Positions 23,461 through 33,790 are shown, numbered from the stretch's first letter. The stretch: 64,000 nt of DNA from Epiperipatus broadwayi (GCA_028023455.1 JAQFVV010006353.1:932001-996000); one strand, 5' to 3'. Made by a program: numbers and translations. The notes: generated by a model from the letters alone, not told the origin.

Positions 23461-23693
23461 TGTTTTTTTTTTTTTAATGTAGATTTTAAAATGTTTTTGA
23501 ATTTAATAACCTAATTAATTTAATGATTAAACGATTATAATTCTTCATGTTGCAGATCTAAATACCACAATACCAAAAAAAAAAAATAGAATTGTGAGAT
23601 TCTTTCTATATGATATTAAAATTCATCATTACCAATCACTGGAAAAATGACCGGTTCTCATACTTATGACAATCTATCCTGCTCGATGGCCTC

Positions 23694-23958
23694 TCCTGAC
23701 TCCGTTTAAGGAGAAGTCACAATGCATCACATCACATCAACATTTCTGGGTTTGGAAAAAGACAAGGGGGATTTAGATATGAAGGCCATGGAGTTGACAA
23801 AGGTTATGTTGTGGAAATGGGATGAAGCAGATTATGGGAAAACTTAGGGTGGGGAATGGAAGGGGAAGGTAAAGTGGCTAACAGGTTTCTCTGGGCATTG
23901 TTGCCGAGAGATTCCTGACTCCGTTTAAGGAGAAGTCACAGTGCATCACATCACAATA
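23694..23958 (+). repeat. family E repeat, tandem head-to-tail
   Basis: The segment TCCTGACTCCGTTTAAGGAG plus AAGTCACA.TGCATCACATCACA occurs twice in the same direction (23694-23738 and 23913-23957), 217 bp apart. The shared end followed by CATCACAT repeats looks like a retroposon 3' end with a partial copy in front of a fuller one. A minus-strand copy lies at 49255-49497. Interior is purine-rich and non-coding. Confidence 0.65.
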
Positions 23959-24449
23959 GATATAACGTTACCGGGCTGATTTACTTTTTTTATTTTATTT
24001 AAACAAATAAATATAACTGTTGTTTTACCTTTTTGAAATATTACATTTTTTCTAGTTATTTATTTATTCAAAAACAAATAGATTTGACTTCGTTCTTTTA
24101 TTTCTTTAAAACATTTTTTTTAAAATAATGCTTTCACCGATTTCTTTTCTTTCAAAATAGATTTTTAAAAAAACAACATTATTTTCTAAATTACACTTTA
24201 ATTAAGCTGGAATGTGCGGGTGAGAGGGGGGAGGCACTGGAAAAATTACCATTGAAGCGCAAGAACACGTAATTAAAGTCTTTAATATATATATAAAACT
24301 TCTCAGCCACCTTATCTCCTGGACATCATTCACTAAAATTCAAAAACATATGGAATCTAATTCAATTATCTTACTTGAAAGTGTGAAAAACATTTATCAC
24401 CATCTCTTTTGTATACAGACTTCAGAATGGTTTATATTAAAAAGACAAC

Positions 24450-24586
24450 AACAAAAGAAGGAATTAGTCTTGCGTTGTTAGCCGAGAGGTATCGCAGCCG
24501 CCATGCAAGCAAGTAGTTGGTTGCAGACGGTTGTGGGTTCGCGTCCCGGCCGATGCTATGACATATGAAAAAAAAAAAGAAGGAAT
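24450..24586 (+). repeat. ultra-short tRNA-derived SINE with target duplication
   Basis: The element (24464-24571) is tRNA-like (TTAGCCGAGAGG box A, GTGGGTTCGCGTCCCGGCC box B) and ends GATGCTATGACATATG plus an A run, the same tail as the SINE at 23364. AAAGAAGGAATTA precedes it and follows it, a target duplication of about 13 bp. The anticodon region has an insertion of about 10 bp. The ORF at 24432-24635 (minus) is spurious. Confidence 0.8.
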
Positions 24587-25069
24587 TAATTAAGCTTCTA
24601 ATTATCCAGAAATATATGTAAATTTGCTTAATCATAATAGACTACTTCAGTTTTAAAGGCATTTTCATTTAATCAAACCATTTACAGAATAATATTTTAT
24701 ATATTAAGGTCTACAATAGTAATTTATAGTATACAATAATAATTAAAAAAAATTAGACAAATCAATATGATATTGTGAATGAGACCAAACTTTAGTTTAG
24801 TGATGAAAATATTCTCTGGGAAATACTGAAACTTCTCTCTGGATTTATTTCTCTGTTAACTTGATCAAAAGGTTAAAGGTTATATACGATGTTGAGTAAC
24901 TATTTAAAAATTCTCAATAGTTCAATATTTTTTATTGCTATTTATAAAATTAAGTGATAATTTTATAATTTATGCACTGAAAGTCTATCTTTTTTTTTTG
25001 AACAGATGAAAATTTAATTTTGCTCTACTGTAGTTAAAATTTCCACTTCTTAATTGCAGTGATTAATTA
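24587..25069. other. AT-rich, no supported feature
   Basis: No ORF or repeat family was recognised between the SINE and the next foldback. Confidence 0.45.
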
Positions 25070-25690
25070 TATATATATACCATATACTCCTTAATTAACA
25101 TTTTACAATGTAATTTTAACGTGTTTTATTTCTTCTTTACAGTTTCAACTGCTCTGCAGTCATCATCAGGGCTACAATATTTAAACATATATAATTAATA
25201 CCTAACCATACACACACATATATATACAGATACATACACTACGTGTATATATATTTGTATATGTCATCATCATCAATCCATTGGAGGGTGAGTCTCTCCA
25301 AGTTCGATCCATCTTCTCCAATCTTTAGCTTCTCTTCTCCACATTACCCCTGCATACTTCCTTATTTCATCCATCCATCTCACATGTGGTATCTTTCTAG
25401 GTCTTTTATAATCTCCTGGAATCCAATTTAAGATTTCAATTGTCCATTTATTGTCATCTTTTCTAGCAATGTGTCCAGCCCAACTCCATTTGTCTTTTAA
25501 TTTTTTCAATGAGGTTGCGTTTTCGATCTCTTCTTGTATATATATGTGTATGGTTAGGTATTAATTATATATGTTTATTTATAGTTCTGATGATGACTGC
25601 AGGGCAGTTGAAACTGTAAAGAAGAAATAAACCATGTTAAAATTGCGTTCTAAATTGTTAATTAAGAAGTATATGATATATATATCTATT
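25070..25690. repeat. family G foldback with LINE tail in its loop
   Basis: Left arm 25070-25240 and right arm 25548-25690 are inverted copies (TTTCTTCTTTACAGTTTCAAC against GTTGAAACTGTAAAGAAGAAA, plus the AT-rich CCTAACCATACACA block). The loop is occupied by a minus-strand LINE 3' fragment (25262-25535). Each arm contains CTGATGATGACTGCAG followed by GCAGTTGAAAC, a hammerhead-like word, but stems I and III are poor here. Confidence 0.75.
25262..25535 (-). mobile_element. RTE-like LINE 3' fragment
   Basis: The minus-strand frame encodes KLKDKWSWAGHIARK, RWTIEILNWIP-like and RWIELGET text almost identical to the C-terminus of the LINE at 14510-17660, then a GATGATGATGA tail. It is 5' truncated inside the C-terminal domain and interrupts the foldback described around it. 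Recent by its high identity. Confidence 0.9.
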
Positions 25691-26596
25691 GTAGTTGTTA
25701 GTAGTAAGCCCTGCAGAAGTCAAACATAACTTAAGAGAAGATAATCTTTATTCAATTTTTAAGTAATTTTTATAGGGCTATATTTTAAATATTAAAAGGT
25801 CTTTAATAAGTTATAGCAGGTGATAATGATAAAAATAAAAGGTAGCAAGTCATAGTGGTAATGTGAATGAAACCAAACTCTAAGTAGTTGCGAAAATATT
25901 TGTGGATGCATGAGTTTGATCTCTCATTTTAATATCATCTAATTTGTTTAGAATGTTTTATAATTATGAGATGTTGAATTAAATATCAATAGACATCTAA
26001 TGCATCAAAATATGAAAAGAATGAAGGTGGAGAAAACCTTTGCACATGCTATCAATTGGCCTGGATAGTATTTGTCTTAGTAATATCGGAAATAAGGATG
26101 TGGTATGTTTGGAGGCAGGTTGGATCTTATGAAGCAGAGTGTGAAAAGAATGAAGGTGATTCTTGTAATGAGAAAAGGCCTTTGAGTATGCTAGAAATGA
26201 ACTGGCAAACATTTGTATATGAGATGTCAGTCATAAGTGCACTATAATTGTAAAGGGACATTCTGATAGGAAATGTTCCAGTTTCATCATTTGTATGACA
26301 TAGGATATATATAAATATATGTGTGTACAACATCTTTCAAACAAGGTAGTTAACTTCCGATTTAAATAAATAAGATTGCTTTAGTATCTCTATCGAAACC
26401 AGGTGCAACATCAAAAGGTTTCCGAAACTATAATGAGATGTCTTGCATGCTCTTGTTTCTCATTGGTCAATTTAATTTCAGTCTTAGTTATAAGCTAAGC
26501 TAAACTTAAAGTAACACCTCAGTGTGCAAATATACTTAATAGCTGTTTATTATAATTATTACAATTGATTACATTGTGAAAAACAAAATTATATAA
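25691..26596. other. no gene; short diverged duplication
   Basis: Two stretches near 26010-26085 and 26125-26220 share ATGAAAAGAATGAAGGTG, GAAAA.CCTTTG and AACTGG..AACATTTGT-like words, suggesting a duplication of about 100 bp. The overlapping ORFs at 25997-26333 on both strands have no known domain. Confidence 0.4.
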
Positions 26597-26669
26597 AATG
26601 AAAAGTTTGGGACATAGAAGACTTTTTTTACATAAAATGAAAAGTTTGGGACATAGAAGACTTTTTTAC
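26597..26669 (+). repeat. tandem duplication, about 37-bp unit
   Basis: AAAATGAAAAGTTTGGGACA followed by TAGAAGACTTTTTT occurs twice back to back (26597-26633 and 26635-26669). Confidence 0.85.
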
Positions 26670-26884
26670 CCCTTTCTTTTGAACTGGATGAATCCTATTA
26701 TTGCACTAAAATTTATTTTTATCTCATCTAACTACACACAAAATATCCAATCACAGCAATATTTTTGAGTTATCAGTAAAGGTAATCTGGAGCTAAACTA
26801 ATATTATCTAATTGGTTCAAAAATTCATAAGTGACAAGGGCAATATATAAAAGCACTATTCTCGGTCAAAATTTAATTTTGCAA

Positions 26885-29095
26885 AAATTTACGGTTGTCA
26901 TCTGATCCTTCGTGTCAGCCGCCAGAGGCGCGATTTCTAACTGAAAAACACATTAATATATAGTTCCCGGGATAGCGATTCTCTATTAATATTGACTTTT
27001 TTTTTTGGTTTGTTTACAAAGTTTACTTTTTTTCGTTTCTGAATTATTTTTCCCAAATAATATTTTTGACGATGGGATAATAATAGTTTTTTTTTTTTTT
27101 TACCAAAGGGTCTTTTTTGGTGTGTGTTCAAATAGTAATTTGTTTTTTTAAAAAAAAAATAATATTACTGTTTTTGTAAAATTGGATTGACAAAATTCAA
27201 GAGAGAACGGGGTTTTATGATGGATCTTTAAATAATAATTTACGTTACTTTGATAGGTTTACATTGATTGCCGAAAACAATTATTGGGAGAAGTGTTGTT
27301 TTTTTTTTTCGCGCGCGTGTGTTTATGTTTAAATAAAATTTAAAACCTTTACTTTTATCAGTTTACATTTGATGGACGACCGATTGGACTTCCTTTCATT
27401 TATAAATTATGGTTTTGGTTCTACAAATAAATATTTTTGACAATGGGACGATAATAGTTGTTGTTTGTTTAATTTTTATTGACAAGAGCGGGTGTTTTTT
27501 TGGTGTAGATTCAAATAGTAATTTGGGTTACGTTTAAATAATAAGTTGCGGTCTTACTTTGATCGGTTTACATTTGATTCCCGACACTAATTACTGGGAA
27601 GGGTGTTTTTTTGTGTGTACGATTGTAGACAACAATTATTGGGAGAAGGGGTGTAACCGTTTAAAGAATAGTAGTTTACGTTACTTTTAGTAGTGGTGTA
27701 CATTTGATTGCTGACAATAATTAGTGAGAGGGGTGGGTGTTTTTTGGTGATTGGCGACAACAATTATTGGGAGAAAGAGTTTTGCGTTTTGTTTTTGTTC
27801 GTGTGTATGTTTAAATCAAAATTTAAGTTACTTTTATCGGTTACCATTTGATTGAAAACCGATTTGACTTTCTTTTTTTTTTTTTCGTTTATAAATTATT
27901 TGGGTTTTCCCAAATAATATTCGATTTGACAATGGGACAATAATAGTCTAGGTTTCTTTAATTTTGATTGACAAGAGCGAGTCTTTTTCGGTGTACGTTC
28001 GAATAGTAATTTGGGTTATGTTTAACTAATAATTTACTGTCTTACTTCGATTGGTTTACATTTGATTGGCCAGGACAATTAGTGGGAGGGTTTTTTTTTT
28101 TTTTCTATACGATTAAAGAATAATTGACGTTCCTTTTATTTGACCGTTTGATTGCCGACGACAACAATTATTGGGAGAAGAGGGGTTTTTGGGGCTATGT
28201 TTAAATAAAAATTTTAGTTACTTCTTTTATTTTACATTTGATTGCCGACGCCAACAATTATCGGGAGAAGAAGGGATGTACGTTTAAATAAAAATTGAAG
28301 TTACTTCTTTTATTTTTGACATTTGACGAAGGTCATTTAGAATCCCTCAAACAAGCTTGCCTTTACGAAGTGAACCTTTCCGTCGGCAGATGTTTTCGGA
28401 CCTCAAATCTGCATATATTTGCCGCACAATCCAATCTTTTCTTTCAGCAGCAGGATGTTTTTTTCTTTTTTTCTGCTGTAGAAATATTCCAGCGCTGGCC
28501 CGTGTCTGGCAATTCCCATCTTTTAAAGTTTTCTGTTGTGGGAATTAGCCGTACTTTTTGTCTCGGAAAATTTCTCGCTAAAACGTGACTCAAAGCGTGA
28601 TTTTTAAATTTTTACGCTATTCCACCCTAATCGAAAATTTAGGAGAAATACAAATTTATGAGGAACAATCATGATACTGTTAAAATTGATAAAATGTAAC
28701 AGTACATCGATTGGTCTTAAAAAAAACAAGGCACCGATGAAAATTTAAATAATTTTGACACGATCAAAATAAACACCCTAGTACGATATTGTTACATCAA
28801 ATACATAACGCAGCATTACGATATAGTGTGTGACACAAACAACTACGGCATTTTCCTCTGCTTTTAGCATCGGAAAAAGCCACACCGTTAGCCGCTAAGC
28901 CGAGTTAACACTCTTTCTAGATTTTATCGTAGAAAGTAGACTTAACTCCGAGTTAACAATCTTTCTAGGATTTCTTTTAGAAAGAATGCTTAAAGGCTTG
29001 GGTGCGGCCACGGAAACGGCATATTTCTAGAAATTTAGCTAGAAATCGCGCCTCTGGCGGCTGACACGAACGATCAGATGACAACCAAATTTACG
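26885..29095. mobile_element. 2.2-kb non-autonomous DNA transposon, 8-bp target duplication
   Basis: The element spans 26893-29086. It begins GGTTGTCATCTGATC and ends with its inverse GATCAGATGACAACC. The terminal repeat continues through TCGTGTCAGCCGCCAGAGGC and GCGATTTCTA for about 48 bp. AAATTTAC flanks both ends (26885-26892 and 29087-29094). The interior has four to five diverged repeats of a motif with CAACAATTATTGGGAGAAG and ACATTTGATTGCCGAC, and no transposase. An 8-bp duplication suits hAT or, at 8-9 bp, Mutator-like or Merlin-like mobilisation. The superfamily is undetermined. ORFs 26937-27131 and 28295-28588 lie inside and have no recognised domain. Confidence 0.85.
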
Positions 29096-29293
29096 AACTC
29101 CACAATTAACCTTTCCTTTTAAGCTTGTAGATGAAAGCATAGAAATAAATATACAAATTTCAAAAGAAAAAAAAAAGCTACAACTCATTCACATACATTA
29201 CCTTGAATAATTTTTAAATATATAAAAAAACAATATTTTCAAAATATATTACTTTTATTTTGATCTCTTAAATTTCAATATATATATATTGCT

Positions 29294-29687
29294 AATATAA
29301 TATAACGAATGTGTTAATAGCTCTAAACAAGCTTTTTCAATAAAAGCCGCAAGAGAAAGCATTTAAAATCTCTATCTACAATTATCCCTATTCCCAAATC
29401 AGTTTTGAGCTAATAGCTCTCATCAGTGAGGCACTAAGACATTCAGACAGTAGATCTAAATACAAACTCAAGCCCAGCATTTATTGGATACTTAACTATT
29501 AAGTAGAAAATCTGAAATTTTCAGACATCGTCTTCAAATCCAGCTGTCTAACTTAAATAGCCATATGGGACTGAAATAAATTGGTTTGGGGATAGGGATA
29601 ATTCTAGATAGAGATTTTAAATGCTTTCTCTTGCAGCATTTATCGAAAAAGCTTGTTTAGAGCTATTACCATGCTCGTTATATTATG
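29294..29687. repeat. family D foldback, copy 1
   Basis: Left arm from about 29294 (GCTCTAAACAAGCTTTTTC, AGAGAAAGCATTTAAAATCT, ATTATCCCTATTCCC) is mirrored at right (GGGGATAGGGATAATT, AGATTTTAAATGCTTTCTCT, GAAAAAGCTTGTTTAGAGC), ending near 29687. Arms of about 100 bp enclose about 190 bp. The interior contains CATCAGTGAGGCACTAAGAC, close to the interior of copy 2 at 46489. Confidence 0.8.
29393..29431 (-). ncRNA. hammerhead-like motif in family D copy 1
   Basis: The minus strand reads CCTCA, CTGATGA, a perfect stem II GAGCTA/TAGCTC, then AAAA where GAAA is expected, CTGATT and TGGG. Stem I CTCA/TGGG pairs (one G-U). The G-to-A change at the start of the GAAA box probably kills cleavage. Interpreted as a decayed hammerhead. 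Confidence 0.4.
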
Positions 29688-30177
29688 TTTATAAATATAA
29701 GCTAATTAAGTCACGTGATGTATGACTTGCTTTTCCTTATTATTATATAATACTAAATGTATTAATATATTTTATATTTAATGTAAATAAATCGAGGTAG
29801 ATGTAGGGCTCCAGTCAACATGCATAAAACATCATTATGGCCACCATACCACATGAAAAAAACTAACAAACTAGTATGTATTAGGTATTCATTTCAGGAA
29901 ATCTCCATTATTGGCTGCCTTTAGAATGCTACCAATTATCCACATAAATATACAACGGATTTGTCTTACATTAATATTGTCTGATAAACGAATGTAACAG
30001 TATTTGTGCAGACAATTGGCAGTATTCAGGATGGAAATATCTTAAAATGAATACAGATTGCAGAGGGGCTCGTCTGTTTTTTCATGTAGTATGACAGCCA
30101 TAATAAATGCTTTATGCATCACGATTGGAACTGATATCTCTCCAGATTTTTTTATATATTGAAAAATCATATCATCC

Positions 30178-30332
30178 AGCCAATGCTTATGTAAACCAAT
30201 GGAATATCAGCAATCTGTTGTCATAGCAACACTCAATTAGACAGTAAGAGGAGGTTACCATGTAATATCTAAGTAAATGTTGCCTTGGCAATAGATTACT
30301 GATATTCTATTGGTTTATTTAAGCATTGGCTG
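30178..30332. mobile_element. palindromic MITE 3' of PGAP2
   Basis: CCAGCCAATGCTTATGTAAA, CCAATGGAATATCAG and AATCTGTTG at left are mirrored by CAATAGATTACTGATATTCT, ATTGG and TTTATTTAAGCATTGGCTG at right. Arms are about 54 bp and the loop 45 bp. It lies within 80 bp of the PGAP2 stop and may lie in its 3' UTR or just beyond it. Confidence 0.75.
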
Positions 30333-30409
30333 TAGTTATGTGATTCATATATGATAACCAATTAACCGTTTGTGCTTATGATTTAATATATATAAATGTA
30401 CATATGCAA

Positions 30410-31144
30410 TTAAATTATAATTTTTTTTTGTTTTATATGGTCATGCCTTATTATTAATTCTTCTTCTCCAAAATCCCAATAAGCAATGAAATTAAATGTC
30501 ATATTAGATAAAACTATAATATATTCACAAAATGCAAATTTGGAATAAATTCCAGGTTCGCAATAGGAATTGTGTCGAACAAAAAAATATGTAGCCATAA
30601 CGCCAGAAGTAATATTGATGAAAAAGATAATCAGCTTTGAATGCAGTGACTTCAAGTTTTCAATGTACATAGATAGGAAGCAAGTGATCAGCATGTATGG
30701 AATAGCCGAACACATAAAAAGAATAAAAGAAACCTCATGAACTTTATAATTGTCCGTAGAGGAAACGAAAGTTAACATCATTAAAGAACAAATTTCTACA
30801 ATGTTTAAAACAAAAGCAAGTTTACACAAAAAATAATATACACATTTTTGTTTAACATATTGTCTTTTAAAATAATTATAATACAATTTGGCAACAAAAA
30901 GCCGTGGGGTGACATGTAACGCTATACCAATCTTCCAAATATAACGCTGGGGGGTGTAATTTCCGATGACGGAACTTATTGAAGGCAAATAATTATCCAC
31001 GTTACAATGTGTAGCTGTTGCTTCTTTAAAGTTGTACCTGAGAGATAAATAGAGGCAAATTAAAAATGAGAAAAAAGGCAGTGCTACTGTGATAAGTGCA
31101 ATTGCTCTAAAATCCACTCTAAAAACGAACGTGAGCGGACTCAT
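30410..31144 (-). CDS. PGAP2: post-GPI attachment to proteins factor 2 (PGAP2)
   Basis: This 244-residue minus-strand ORF belongs to the Frag1/DRAM/Sfk1 family. PGAP2 is a Golgi membrane protein needed for fatty-acid remodelling of GPI anchors, specifically reacylation to lyso-GPI. Diagnostic blocks are FKEATATHCNVDNYLPSISS (39-58), TPQRYIW (64-70), the RHN.YCEPGIYSKFAFCEY region (190-208) and YWDFG (222-226). About six hydrophobic segments are visible, near residues 13-35, 71-90, 103-127, 138-160, 169-189 and 203-223. Length equals that of animal orthologues, so the ORF looks complete and intronless. The first ATG is used; it lies 69 nt after the CHTF8 stop on the same strand. A candidate ATTAAA poly(A) signal lies about 25 nt downstream. 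A retrocopy is possible, but no poly-A tail or flanking duplication was seen. Confidence 0.94.
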   Translation of the reverse strand: MSPLTFVFRVDFRAIALITVALPFFSFLICLYLSLRYNFKEATATHCNVDNYLPSISSVIGNYTPQRYIWKIGIALHVTPRLFVAKLYYNYFKRQYVKQKCVYYFLCKLAFVLNIVEICSLMMLTFVSSTDNYKVHEVSFILFMCSAIPYMLITCFLSMYIENLKSLHSKLIIFFINITSGVMATYFFVRHNSYCEPGIYSKFAFCEYIIVLSNMTFNFIAYWDFGEEELIIRHDHIKQKKIII

Positions 31145-31213
31145 GATAACAATAATCAGAGTGATAATCTGATTTCCTAACGAGCTAAAGGAAATTTCAG
31201 AAAAGCAGAATCT
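31145..31213 (-). promoter_or_regulatory. 69-nt CHTF8-PGAP2 intercistronic spacer with possible splice acceptor
   Basis: Read on the minus strand, the spacer contains TTTCTGAAATTTCCTTTAG, a pyrimidine-leaning acceptor-like sequence whose AG is at 31186-31185, leaving a 40-nt leader before the PGAP2 ATG. A second weaker TTAG follows a few bases later. Such a site so close behind an upstream stop codon is what spliced-leader trans-splicing of an operon would use. No spliced leader or branch site can be proven from the window. Internal initiation or a separate promoter remain alternatives. Confidence 0.45.
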
Positions 31214-31432
31214 TCATAATTTTTTGTGAATTACAATTGGTTTCGGCCTGTTTTTGAAAATAATCTTTTTTTTCACAACGGCTCGCACAGTGAAGTACGC
31301 ACTACCCCGATCATTCTTGTCAGAATCTGCTTCAATAGACTTTTTATTTTTAGTGATTACGGCCAATGGTTTTTCTAAGTCAATAGTTTTTCCATATAGT
31401 ATGTGATGACCAATAATTAAAACAGGAACATT
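31214..31432 (-). CDS. CHTF8: CHTF8 coding exon 3 (last)
   Basis: CHTF8/Ctf8 is a small subunit of the Ctf18-RFC clamp loader (with CHTF18, DSCC1 and RFC2-5), which loads PCNA during replication and supports sister-chromatid cohesion in the nucleus. This exon follows an acceptor AATTTCAG (AG at 31434-31433) and encodes 72 residues and the stop. It contains the family hallmark [20 protein letters not shown], then LAVI and the conserved end [12 protein letters not shown]. It joins exon 2 (45435-45552) in phase 0 across an intron of about 14.0 kb. The spliced protein is 119 residues, close to about 121 in vertebrates. The PGAP2 ATG follows after 69 nt. Confidence 0.93.
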   Translation of the reverse strand, partial: NVPVLIIGHHILYGKTIDLEKPLAVITKNKKSIEADSDKNDRGSAYFTVRAVVKKKIIFKNRPKPIVIHKKL

Positions 31433-31789
31433 CTGAAATTATATATAAACACACACATAAAATTAGGAGTTTAACGTATATATAATTAAGAGAAAACTCT
31501 TCTTCCTCAGAATATGAATAAATAAGTGTTATTTATTCCTAGCCGGAGGGAGAATAATTTACTATACTCACCTACATACATATAATACTGTCTAATAATA
31601 TACCAGTAATTAATTATAATCGAAATAAAAATATAGCTATAAAGATATTACTAGCAAGATTATAAAATGTTCATTACAACCTATGCCTTTGCCTATTAAA
31701 CAAATAGACTTAAATAAAAACTAACGTATAAATACTCATATATAACTACCTATGATTCAAAACAAGATAAACTATACTGATAATATTAA

Positions 31790-32330
31790 AAGAAATTATT
31801 GTAAAACTGATGGATGGTCTTAGATTCAAAATAATCAATCAAAAGTTTCTTCAAACCTTCGTTTGATCTCATTGTATTCATATATGCTAACGGCTTTATT
31901 GATCAAGAGTTCATAAGATGTTCAAGTACCAGAATCGATTCTGAAGTCTCGGGATCGATTACGGTGTTCAAACTTCTTATGAACTCCAGAGCAATAAAGC
32001 CATATGAGTGTTTTTTTTTATATTGCATTTATAAAATGCCGTCTATGCCTTATCAAACAATATGTTTATGACCAGTATTATATTCATGAATATATAAGGT
32101 TCTACTAAGTTAGGTACCATTCATAATTATAAAAGTAGAATTAAAAAGATAGCTTAATTCAGCCTGATATGTTCCCGAACATGATCATAAAATATTGTTT
32201 GATGATGCAAAGGTTGTATTTTATGAACGCTCTGAAATCAAAAGGAGGTCAAAGAAAGTCTTTTGATTAATCATTTCGGAACTGAGGTTATCAATTTTAT
32301 GACAATTTCTTTTAATGCTTATGGTGCTGC
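31790..32330. repeat. nested foldback repeat in CHTF8 intron 2
   Basis: Inner arms 31886-31935 and 31960-32012 mirror each other (GGCTTTATTGATCAAGAGTT, CATAAGATGTTCAA). A second hairpin pairs about 32025-32075 with 32180-32228 (ATGCCTTATCAAACAATAT). Outer text near 31800-31880 pairs with 32225-32318 (AATCAATCAAAAG, CTTTTGATTAATCATTT). No ORF. Confidence 0.65.
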
Positions 32331-32654
32331 TTCTTTGGATTGAATTGTGGGTATTACAAGTGTACTTGAACATACATTTTTGTTAATAATCTTCACAAGA
32401 GAAGATCTACTTGTTTAATAAGTGAAATTATGTCTGTGAAGAAAATATTCTAATTTTGTTACTACATTTATTGCTCTAGTATATCCATGTATATTAAAAA
32501 TTTTAACCCTACAGAGGTGGTCATCGATCTGAGAGATACGAACAAACTATTTTTTAAAACAGTTCCACGTAAAATTCAAGGCTATAACTAATTGCATATT
32601 TACACGTGACTAATGTTAATTCATAAATTTTAAGTTATCAATCTGGTTAAAATA

Positions 32655-33025
32655 TATTAAAACAGGCAAAACTCTCTATATGTATTGCCACTCAATGCAA
32701 GTCAGAATAATCAATGGATACCAGAAGGCTTGTATATAAAATCACCATCTAGTGCCTACTTATCCAATATCCCCAGACTAGTTTCTGACTTATGGCCTTT
32801 GTCAGTGCTGAGCCTTGGATCTGAGAGCACTACAGCTAGATCTTAGGATCTAATGCAACCCTCCAGCAGCCACCTTAAATTGAAAACAGTATAATATTTC
32901 CAATCCAAGCTCATCAGCTTATACAGTCATATAGATCTGAACTCAGTTCAGTACCCATATATTTTCGTGTCTTTGGTTCTTTAATATCCATAGCCACCAC
33001 TATCCTATTAGGCAGGATTGATTTT
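32655..33025 (+). repeat. family B foldback, single arm (direct copy)
   Basis: It starts with AACAGGCAAAACTCT, GCCACTCAATGCAAGTCAGA, ATAATCAATGGATACCAG and CCATCTAGTGCCTAC, continues through CCCCAGACTAGTTTCTGAC and ends before the B copy 2 palindrome. It represents one half of the full structure seen at 59808-60666, lying head-to-tail with the next copy. Confidence 0.75.
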
Positions 33026-33546
33026 AAACCAATAAAAATCACATGATCACTATTTCTTATGCTTGCTCTTAACTTATTAAAACAGTCAAAACTCTATACG
33101 TACTGCCACTCAGTGCAAGCCAGAGTAATCAATGGATGCCAGAAGGCTTGTGCATAAAATCCCCATCTAGTGCCTACTCATCCAATATCCCGAGACTAGT
33201 TTCTGGCTTGTGGCCTTCATCACTGAGAGGACTTGGATCTGAGAGCAGAGCAGACTTAGAACTTAGATCTCTACTTAACTACAAAACTATGAGTATTAAA
33301 TTGAAAACACAATAATATTTTCAATCCAAGCTCATTAGCTTATATAATCATATAAGTCTGAACTCAGTTCAGCACCTATACATAAGGCACTAGATGGGGA
33401 TTTTATGCACAAGCCTTCTGGCATCCATTGATTACTCTGGCTTGCACTGAGTAGCAATACTGTATGGAGAGTTTTGCCTGTTTTAATAACAGTTATAAGC
33501 AAGCATGAGAAATGGTGATCATGTGATGTTTATTGGCTTATGAATA
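33026..33546. repeat. family B foldback palindrome, copy 2
   Basis: Left arm (33026 to about 33180) and right arm (about 33387-33546) mirror each other through ACATGATCAC, TATGCTTGC, AAACAG.CAAAACTCT, GTGCAAGCCAGAGTAATC, AATGGATGCCAGAAGGCTTG and GCATAAAATCCCCATCTAGT. The spacer keeps the family interior GATCTGAACTCAGTTCAG in diverged form. Non-coding. Confidence 0.85.
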
Positions 33547-33639
33547 TTAATATAAGAGTCCTACAAAGTGATTCCATATTTTCAAAGCTTTTAGTGGTAA
33601 TTTGAAAAATATTTTGTGGATTAAAATGGAAAGCTAAGG

Positions 33640-33790
33640 GAGTAAGCAATGGTAAAAAGAGAACATGTAAGTTATCTAGATTTTGCAGATAATAGAATTG
33701 TTTTTGCAAATAACTTTTCAGAGCCTCGGGGAACATTACAAAAGTTATCAGATGAAAGTAGGACTAAAAATAAATACTAAAAAGACCAAT
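33640..33790 (+). mobile_element. RTE-like LINE reverse-transcriptase scrap
   Basis: It translates as HVSYLDFADNRIVFAN and KLSDESRTK, matching the FADD box of the LINE at about 16893-17000 (HLDFADDVVVFAN, LSDESSTK). The catalytic Asp pair is mutated to Asp-Asn. The ORF 33530-33736 (minus) is antisense. Confidence 0.75.

Larger units (their letters stand above)
22489..23533. repeat. family C giant palindrome, about 1 kb
   Basis: The outer ends CGTTTAATCATTAAATTAAT (22489) and ATTAATTTAATGATTAAACG (ending 23533) are exact mirror images, and complementarity continues inward to a short centre near 23000-23050. The left arm carries an internal direct duplication of about 175 bp (22510-22680 and 22686-22850). 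The right arm is split by a tRNA-derived SINE (23364-23460). A hammerhead-like motif sits at the centre. Minus-strand ORF 23074-23283 lies in the arm and is not a gene. Confidence 0.85.

Noticed and set aside
25587-25614. active hammerhead in family G
   Set aside because: Core words and stem II are good, but an extra base precedes stem II, stem III is minimal and stem I pairs for only two bases, so I kept it as a degraded word.
26056-26333. short ORFs on both strands
   Set aside because: They overlap each other on opposite strands within a diverged duplication and show no family resemblance.
28295-28588. 97-residue ORF in the 2.2-kb transposon
   Set aside because: No recognisable domain, two overlapping frames of similar length, and it lies in repeat-derived DNA. 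It cannot be called a gene.
30410-31144. PGAP2 as a processed retrocopy
   Set aside because: No poly-A tail or target duplication was seen and the frame is intact right after the CHTF8 stop. A retrocopy is not excluded but is less likely.
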